Assembly: GCF_902459465.1 (NCBI RefSeq)
Contig: NC_047068.1
Span: 6,510,001 to 6,574,000 of the forward strand
Reading direction: 5' to 3'
DNA: 64,000 nucleotides
DNA from: Asterias rubens
Lineage: Eukaryota > Echinodermata > Asteroidea > Forcipulatida > Asteriidae
Of this stretch, positions 56,971 to 64,000 are shown one piece after another. Position numbers and translations under genes: made by a program. Position 1 is the first letter of the stretch; every line of letters starts with the position of its first letter. Under the pieces are notes generated by a model, which saw only the letters and a list, made by a program, of their open reading frames with translations, was not told where the DNA came from and did no database searches.

Positions 56971-57520
56971 GTATTTTTAAATCTGCTGGTTCTCACCCAC
57001 TGTTGCTTTGCTGAGCTGCACAACAAAGATCCATTCCAACAGCTTTACTCCACGAACTGCATTTCTTTTGAACTCCTTGCCTGGTGCATGTTACCCTCCA
57101 TCCTATAATCTAGATTATATTTATTCCTACCTTCAGCTCCCCTGAGCTATTTTCATCTTAAATATTCTCGTCTTGTAGCCTCCATCCTACAATCTAGACC
57201 ATTGTAAGAGGAATATCGATTCATACCTTCTTCTCCCCAAGCCATTTTCCACCTTGAATATTTTCGTCTGACATAATTCTACAAAGAGTTGCATTGTTTG
57301 GGGCAATCATGCATTGAGACATTTTAAAGAAAGATACAAAGAACTAAGTCTTAGGCTCCAAAGCCTTCTCACGAGCAGCTCCAATGTGGAACACTCTCCC
57401 GTCCTTACTTTGATTATTCTGACTCAATGAACAGCTTCATTAACATTCAAACTCAAGACAATCTCTTTTATTTAACCTCGCTTATGACGCGGTTTGAATA
57501 CAATGTATAGGCTTGTGTTG
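56971..57520. other. Intergenic, nothing recognised
   Basis: Between UQCRC2 and the FKBP gene. Contains a repeated phrase (CTCCATCCTATAATCTAGA / CTCCATCCTACAATCTAGA) at about 57097 and 57181, a local duplication of roughly 90 bp. Confidence 0.4.
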
Positions 57521-57908
57521 TTAAAGGCAGTGGACACTATTGGTAATTGTCAAAGACTAGCCTTCACAGTTGGTGTATCTCAACATATGCATAAAATAAC
57601 AAACCTGTAAAAATTTGAGCTCGAATCGGTCATCAAAGTTGCGAGATAATAATGAAAAAAGTAAACACCCCTGTCATACGAAGTTGTGTGCGTTTAGATG
57701 GGTGATTTGGAGACCTCAAGTTCTAAACTTGAGGTCTCGAAATCAAATTCGTTGAAAATTACTTCTTTCTCAAAAACTATGGCACTTCAGAGAGAGCTGT
57801 TTCTCACAATGTTTTATACCACCAACCTCTCCCCATTACTTGTCACCAAGAAAGTTTTTATGCTAATAATTATTGTGAGTAATTACCAATAGTGTCCACT
57901 GCCTTTAA
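57521..57908. mobile_element. MITE, family 1
   Basis: TTAAAGGCAGTGGACACTAT and AATAGTGTCCACTGCCTTTAA; one of the two most canonical copies. Internal palindrome GAGACCTCAAGTTCTAAACT. Confidence 0.8.
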
Positions 57909-58335
57909 AAGCAGGTGTTCTGTGTGCACTTTTGTAACCTATCACAATTTCTTGTACACGGATCTCTTTGCTTAAAGTTTCTGTACAGAAATGTAATGAT
58001 GTGTCTAATCAGAGTAAAATTTAAACTGGGATTATTATTCTTTGGACACCCGTTAACATAAATTAAAATACATGTTTACACTTAGGCATTATTTTGTGTA
58101 TGACGGTGTTTTGTTCTGACATACTTGCAACTTATAATGCTTTCCTCCAGACCCCCCCCCCCCCCCAACCAAAATGACCCGGGAATTTACAAAGAAACTT
58201 CCACAATATCAGAACGGAATTTGAGGGTCGAGGTTGATTTCCGTTGTAGTCCATATTTTTTTTTACCTCAACAAACTTTTTACCAAAAAGGTACTCTTTA
58301 CATTTCAAATCCTTGCCCACTATAACATGTCTTTT

Positions 58336-58602
58336 TAAAGGCACTGGACATGTTTAGTAACTGTCAAAGACAAGTATTCTCACTTGTTGTGTCCCAACAT
58401 AATCTTGAATGCATAAAATAGCAAACCTTTGAAAATGTGGGCTCAATTGGACACCAATCTTGAAGTCTTTTATTATTTGGGTGAGAAATAACCTCTTTCT
58501 CAAAAACTACGTTACTTCAGAGGGAGCCGTTTCTCACAAAGTTTTTAATTATACTAACAATTATTTTGAGTAATTACCAAAAGTGTCCAGTGCCTTCCAA
58601 AT
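58336..58602. mobile_element. MITE, family 1, internally deleted
   Basis: TTAAAGGCACTGGACATG to AAAGTGTCCAGTGCCTTCC, about 265 bp, missing the central palindrome. Lies about 95 bp past the FKBP stop codon, so it may be in its 3'UTR. Confidence 0.7.
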
Positions 58603-58695
58603 GACGAAATATACCTCTTTAAAGAAACAAATTAAAGAATTAACAGCTAAAATGGAACCCAAAGTAGAAGAACTTGTGTACAACTAATTTTATGT

Positions 58696-61238
58696 TTACA
58701 TATCATCCCATTTGGGTAGATGGAATTCCTTCCATTGAATGACGCCATCTTTATCGTAATCTTGTTTCGTCATCTGTTCGTCCGTCAGTTCGTCGGCTAA
58801 TTCACACCCTCTTGGGATCAGACTTTCATCTCCCACAATGCTGTCGTACATCTAAGGAAAAAAACAAACCAATATATTTTGTAAAATGTTAGGGAAAATT
58901 GTAACAATTGTGATGAAACGACCCAATTTATTTCAGTTAGATGACATCATTTTTAAATGAAGACACTTATAGTTATGGGAAGAAATGGGTGGAAACGTCG
59001 TACCGATCCTTACATTTTTGTTTGTTAAGTAATGTGGGTATTTGTTTGATTGTTTGTTGGTTGATGATGTGTTTGTTTGTTGATTGTGGTGTTTGTTCGT
59101 TCATGGGCGTTTTGGGGGCGTTTGTTTGTGTACTTGTTTGTCGGGATGTTTGTCCGGGGGGTTGGGGTGTTGTGGTATGTGTTTGTTTGTTAGAGTGTTA
59201 GGGTTGGTTGATTGGTTGTTTCTGCTTTTGTTGCTAGCTGCTGCTACTTTTTTTGGTTGAAAAGGGTAAAACAGTCATGTTTTCTTTTTCTTTTAATTGT
59301 CTTGAAATTATGTTTCTTCTTCCATTGTTTGGACTTACTTCTTCCCGTTGAATAACTCCATCCTTGTTGTGGTCCATAACTTTGAACATGTTTCCCATGC
59401 CTTTCTGGTAGTTTGGCACAGCACCGAGTAACTCCACCTCGAAGATTAAATCCTCACCCCTGGGAATCAAGTCACCTGTTGGCACCAAACATCAAACAAA
59501 AGCATAACCAGTGACGTCAAGATACGTCATGCGTGACTTGAGACTCACGCCCTTATACGGATTCATTCCCTAATCTGTTTGATAGAGATTTTCAAATTGT
59601 GCGTAAAGTGGACGTTTATAGTGACATCATGGAGTGCCTGACTTCTTGTTTTGGGCCTTTTCGAAACCAAAGCTTTAGCTTGGCTCCGGCTTAGGCTGAT
59701 GTGTCAATTGTTTTGAAAACGTGTGTTTCCAGCACGGGGCTGCCCATAGTCAAACTAGTCGTCGTCGTGTTCCCTGCCTGCCGTTAATCGTTAATGCTGA
59801 TCATAAAGCGGTCAGACTATTCATCCCCGCCAGCCTTCACTTAAGCCATATCCGAATTGGTGGCTACGGCTACGGATGTTGCTAAGGGTGTTACTAAGGA
59901 GGTCCTATACGTCAACGCCGAGGCCAAGGCGATCTAGCTGTAGCCATAGACGCAGCCGCCAATTCGGTCTTAACAAAACGGTCCCATTTAGGTAAATCTG
60001 TTCACTAACCTTCGAAGCCGTCCCTGCCGTTGCGAACGAGCGAAGCCGGCACGGTGAAGCGACGTTTCTCCGCTATGCACATGCCGATGATTCCAAGCTC
60101 CAGACCCTTGATGGAGTCTCCAACGCCCATACGGAACGCGACGGACACCCCTTCGGAGCCATCTTCTTTGTAACTTCAGAAAAAAAACGGGAAAAAAAAC
60201 GTTGTAGCGAAAATACAGCAGTTGTAATTAGTCGACAATTACTGTTTAGTTTCCATCTGAAAGTTGATTGAAGCTTATGCACATCTATGGCCCAACTTCA
60301 TGAGCTACAGTCTATATAGGCAGACAATTTTGCAAAGTTTTGTGCTATTAAACAAAGCAGGATACCAGTCAAAGATGGTGATTATGAAATGGTATTTGGG
60401 CTGGCAAGCTTATTCTGATAAGCACTATTTTACTGTAATGAACTACGTTTGAGCTCTGTCATAGGCCCTGGAGGTACAAGCAAGCCACCGTCTAAACGAG
60501 GTCATGAAACAAGGGTGTTTCGACAGATAGAGAAAAGATAAAAAGGCAATAGGAGTCACAACTTATGAACAACGACGCTTTGCTTACTAGAATGTAGAAT
60601 GTTAAAGCGCTTTATAAATACATTTAATATAAGTTATTTGTTTTTAAGTTAGAATGAAATGAAAAAGACGCAACGATCGAACATAAACAAAAATTATTCT
60701 CGCAAAACCTAATAATACTCATACTTTCTCGTACAAGTTCACAATGTTTATGCACCCCTTCTGTAAACTCAGAACTTTAATCTCTGGCAAGACAAATACT
60801 TTTGAAAACAGTAACATAAAATGAGGGAAAATAAAATACTTACGTGGTGATAAACTCACTACCATCCGAAGCCTTCTTCCCTCTGAGATGAACCGTCACG
60901 GCGTCATCGTTCGAAGCCATTACCCTGTCACAAAACTTGCCCTCTTGTAAGACTTCAACTTTCACAAGATGCCTCTCTTCCTCTCCCTTCTTGGGCTTCT
61001 GCTCTTCATCTTTGTCTTCTACGTCTTGCTTCTCTTGGGTGTACTTGTCTCCTGATTTCTCACTCCCCGCCTCTTCATCCTCAGCCGGTGATGCTGCGCA
61101 GTTTTCTTTACTCAGGCAGACTCCCTCATCTTTTGTATCTGCCTCTTCACCTTCGACTTCTATCGTCTCAGCATCCTCCTCGGCTCGTGCCAAGGAAGTG
61201 AAGAGCAAAAAGATACAGGCGACTAGGTAAAGTCTCAT
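58696..61238 (-). CDS. Secreted/ER FKBP with two EF-hands (FKBP7/14-like)
   Basis: Four exons: 60844-61238, 60010-60173, 59339-59475 and 58696-58851, in phase, 283 residues. The start at 61238 is chosen because MRLYLVACIFLLFTSLARA is a clear signal peptide; a further in-frame ATG lies upstream at 61283. An acidic, low-complexity stretch (about residues 20-80) follows, then one FKBP domain (about 85-205): VTVHLRGKKASDGSEF, LELGIIGMCIAEKRRFTVP and DLIFEVELLGA. The usual binding-pocket residues are largely changed: GWE is GLE, the AYG turn is VRNG, and the FD pair is FI. Prolyl isomerase activity is therefore doubtful. EF-hand loops are canonical: DHNKDGVIQREE (221-232) and DYDKDGVIQWKE (263-274). 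The protein ends KWDDM without the HDEL/KDEL retrieval signal typical of FKBP7/14. Family members act as calcium-dependent collagen or secretory chaperones. A GT-rich tract fills intron 3. Confidence 0.9.
59030..59215 (+). repeat. Low-complexity (TTTG)n-rich tract in FKBP intron 3
   Basis: G/T-only bias on plus with many TGTTTGTTTG steps. No open gene; the frame at 58941-59201 is a by-product. Confidence 0.6.
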
Positions 61239-61387
61239 TTTGAAAGTTTCTTTTTGTGCAACGCGTACGAATCCCCAAACCACAAACCCTAATTTAGAAT
61301 CTTACTTTTTAAGTTTCAAATATCCAGCACTTCAGTTCCTAATATAATACAATGTAAACTTATTGTTCTTCGAATATGAAACTGGAA

Positions 61388-61840
61388 TTAACAAAACATC
61401 TGATCATGGACGACGTTGATAATTTGTACCAATCCAAAAAACTTTCTAGTTTTAAGCAACCGTTTATACACGTGTACCAATCTCGTTATCCTGGCCCCGA
61501 AAATACAAACTCTTTGTACACGTAAACCCAGAGGTGAAAGTCCAACTTTGGACATTATCTCTAGCAAATTAGGGTACATATGTTCATGGGGTCTAAAACT
61601 TAATTCATCGTTGGAAACATTTTCAAAAGACTTCTGTGGGAGAAATACCAGATGTTCTGGACGGGGTGGTTTGTTATCGTGTTTGGTCGTGGGGAGTTCG
61701 GGCAAATCCGCCCGTATGTCGACGTGGCAAATATTGGGAACGCCACGATGGGTTCGGGCCTGTGTGATAAGCCAATCTGGTGTTTTTGTTTTAGAATCTT
61801 GTTGTTTAGATTAAGAATTACAAGATCAAAGTCCACTGAA
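61388..61840 (-). other. Unassigned open region upstream of the FKBP gene
   Basis: Long overlapping open frames on both strands. On minus, a frame from beyond 61705 reads LPTTKHDNKPPRPEHLVFLP, then KSFENVSNDELSFRPHEHMY and a basic C-terminus before a stop at 61388. I recognise no family. Base composition is less AT-rich than the flanks. It could be an exon of an unseen gene or a retroelement fragment. No strong splice context was chosen. Confidence 0.25.
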
Positions 61841-61936
61841 AGTGTAGATGAGGTTTGTTTTATTGTAAGATGAGTTTTACCTCATGTGTACTAAATTGCT
61901 ATACGATCCAAATGTACAAGGTGTTCCTGTGCTTTT

Positions 61937-62333
61937 ACAGACAGTGGACACTATTGGTAATTGTCAAAGACTAGCCTTCCCACTTGGTGTATCTCAACAT
62001 ATGCACAACATAACAAACCTGTGAAAATTTTAGCTCGATTGGTCGTCGAAGCAGCGAGATATTATTGAAAGAAAAAAACACTCTTCTCGCACCATGGTCA
62101 AGCGAAGTTGTGTGCTTTCAGATGCTTGATTTCGAGACCTCAAATTCTAAATCTGAGGTCTCGAAATCAAATTCGTGGAAAATTACCTCTTTCTCGAAAA
62201 CTACGTCACTTCAGAGGGAGCTATTTCTCACAGTGTTTTATACTATCAACCTCTCCCCATTACTCGTAATCAAGAAAGGTTTTATGATAATAATTTTTTT
62301 GAGTAATTACCAATAGTATCCACTGCGTTTAAG
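61937..62333. mobile_element. MITE, family 1
   Basis: Left ACAGTGGACACTATTGG, right CCAATAGTATCCACTGCG then TTTAA. Strong internal inverted pair GATTTCGAGACCTCAAATTC / AATCTGAGGTCTCGAAATC. Confidence 0.75.
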
Positions 62334-63114
62334 CCTATACACTGATCAGCTATACCAACAGAAAATAGCAAAACATTGAGCTTAGGGTTCGTTGCCTAGT
62401 TTGATTATATCTTATAAATTAGTTGATGATGCCGTGATATCGGCGAGTAATTAAATGAATGAACACAGGTTTGATGGTCTTCATTTTCTATCAACTGTGA
62501 AAACACAAAGGGTTTCCACAACATTTTCTCAGGGTCACACAAGGTTTATGTGTTTAAAATGTCTATGTTCATGCCTATGTGATACGAAGAAACAACTAAA
62601 ACAATTTTCAATCATTGTTTCACAGTCATTTTATTGTAAAACGTAACCAAAAAAAGAATCTGACGACTGATCTTTAATTCCAAAATAATAATCACGTACA
62701 ATAAGCCATACAGAAAACACAAAGAAATTGGAACTATACAACTATCAAGATGGAACTATACAATTTAACTATCAGTTTGTGTCAGCAAGATAGCAGGCTA
62801 TAATTATTCACGGGTAAGGTTAAAGGGCATAATCCAGCCAGCAAGAATGTCTATTGACTTATCTGATTATCAGAATTGTTGTTCAAACTATAGGCCTTCA
62901 TCTGCACCGACACTAGAAAGCAAAATTAAGTTTGATATTGGGGTCAAGAGATGGCGCTTCATGGGTTTCAACATTGAACTCAATTTTACTGACTGGATAG
63001 ACAACTCAGCATATTTGATAGTATGGGTTCGGGTGTCACTGAACTTTATCGCGTTTGCTTCCAACTAGTTTTCCCATGAAAATGGATCTACTCTTTAAAA
63101 TGGGAGTGTGCATT
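62334..63114. other. Non-coding stretch
   Basis: Nothing recognised. Confidence 0.4.
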
Positions 63115-63391
63115 GGGCTCAATTTCATAGCGCTGCTTAACATTAAGCAAATTTGCGTGCTTACTGTAGCAGACAAATTTGCTTATGCCTTAGCGTATGG
63201 TTAGCAGAAACATTGCGCGGCCATATTGCGTGTTTACCATGGATTTGCATTGTGACGCCATTTATTTTCGTGCGGTAAGCACCGAAAGGGTAGCATGCAT
63301 TTTCGTGTTCTTACGGTTAGCAGCCCTATGAAATAGAAATTGCACAGTAAGCATAAAATCGGCCGCTAAGCAGCGCTATGAAATTGGGCCC
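63115..63391. mobile_element. Foldback element, family 4, diverged
   Basis: GGGCTCAATTTCATAGCGCT at left, AGCGCTATGAAATTGGGCCC at right. The interior has related GCTTAGC/GCTAAGC motifs. Compare 32993-33236. Confidence 0.7.
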
Positions 63392-64000
63392 TGGTTTGGT
63401 TAGGCCATCCATGCACAACGTCACAATGTTTCAGTTTGCATTTTAACATCACATATAAAATAAGAATAAGTGGGCTGGCTCAACGGCGTATAAATAAGAC
63501 AACTAACTACAATTTCGGTTGAGACAACCAGGCTATGTTGTTATAACCTTAAATATTGTGACAATCATTTTCATGGTGGTTACTTGTAGTATTTATTGGC
63601 ATGGTGAATGAGTAAAACTTCGTACATGAATGAGGAACTAGTAATTAATTGGCATTGGGAAGAGGCAGGCATCTTGAATGAATAAGGAGCTTGTAAATTG
63701 GCACGGTGAAAGAGTCAGTCGCCATGTATTACGAATGAATAACTTGTAAATATTGTCATAGTAAAAGAGTCAGACGTCGTGAACGTACAATTTTACAAGG
63801 AGTTAGTAAATTGGTAGGCGAAAAATTCATGTACAAATATTAAAGCGTCTGACGTACATCCGGCAAGAGGGGACGATACGGCACTCTCCGTGGGAACGTG
63901 GTTGCAACATCATCTTCTGCACTTCTAAAACAGCATTGGTATAAGTCTATACGGCACCTTGGCTGTATATTCATCCCACGCTGATCCATACTTAGCCTTA
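63392..64000. other. Non-coding stretch at right edge
   Basis: Short imperfect repeats of the type AATGAATAA...CTTGTAAA...TTGGCA...GTGAAAGAGTCAG recur every 60-70 bp from about 63590 to 63830. No gene seen. Confidence 0.4.

Noticed and set aside
60937-61230. 97-codon plus-strand frame rich in Ser
   Set aside because: Exact antisense of the acidic segment of FKBP exon 1.

Overview
The window is animal nuclear DNA. Genes are split by phase-consistent GT-AG introns, most of the sequence is intronic or intergenic, and it is packed with short non-autonomous transposons, tRNA-derived SINEs and C/G homopolymer runs. The protein affinities and the repeat families look like a marine invertebrate deuterostome, most likely an echinoderm (a sea star would fit). 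That assignment is an inference from recall, not a search result.

Layout. (1) 1-25 kb: a head-to-tail, minus-strand tandem family of three three-exon genes (coding spans 7904-10435, 14844-17903 and 22217-24601). They encode about 310-residue, roughly eight-pass membrane proteins that resemble the TspO/MBR (tryptophan-rich sensory protein) superfamily. A fourth, orphan 5' module (about 1165-4560) carries the same upstream exon and promoter homology but has no coding exons inside the window. A conserved promoter/5'UTR block with a DR1-like nuclear-receptor half-site pair occurs at three of the four positions. (2) 25-37.5 kb: no gene seen, mainly transposon-derived repeats, a tandem duplication with a filled and an empty TTAA insertion site, and a 50-bp satellite. 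(3) 37.6-43.2 kb, minus strand: a six-exon MCRIP2/FAM195A-like gene (140 aa). (4) 43732-43802: tRNA-Gly(CCC). (5) 44708-55748, plus strand: a 12-exon UQCRC2 gene (458 aa), core protein 2 of mitochondrial complex III, divergent from MCRIP2. (6) 58696-61238, minus strand: a four-exon secreted or ER-luminal FKBP with two EF-hands (283 aa, FKBP7/FKBP14-like). Its usual PPIase-site residues are altered and it has no KDEL-type tail. (7) 61.3-64 kb: repeats plus one unassigned open frame.

All four gene models were assembled by hand from splice sites. Reading phases close exactly at every junction in each model. The genes do not form one pathway. UQCRC2 is respiratory, MCRIP2 is a nuclear/stress-granule co-regulator, and the FKBP is a secretory-pathway protein. 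The tandem TspO/MBR-like cluster is the most novel protein-coding content.

The repeat content is informative. At least 11 copies of a TTAA-flanked MITE family are present, one with its pre-insertion site preserved in a neighbouring duplicate. A SINE has an internal segment amplified to 21 copies of 37 bp, with a 9-unit higher-order period. One foldback element has a 9-bp target duplication, and one MITE carries a second copy of its own family inside it.
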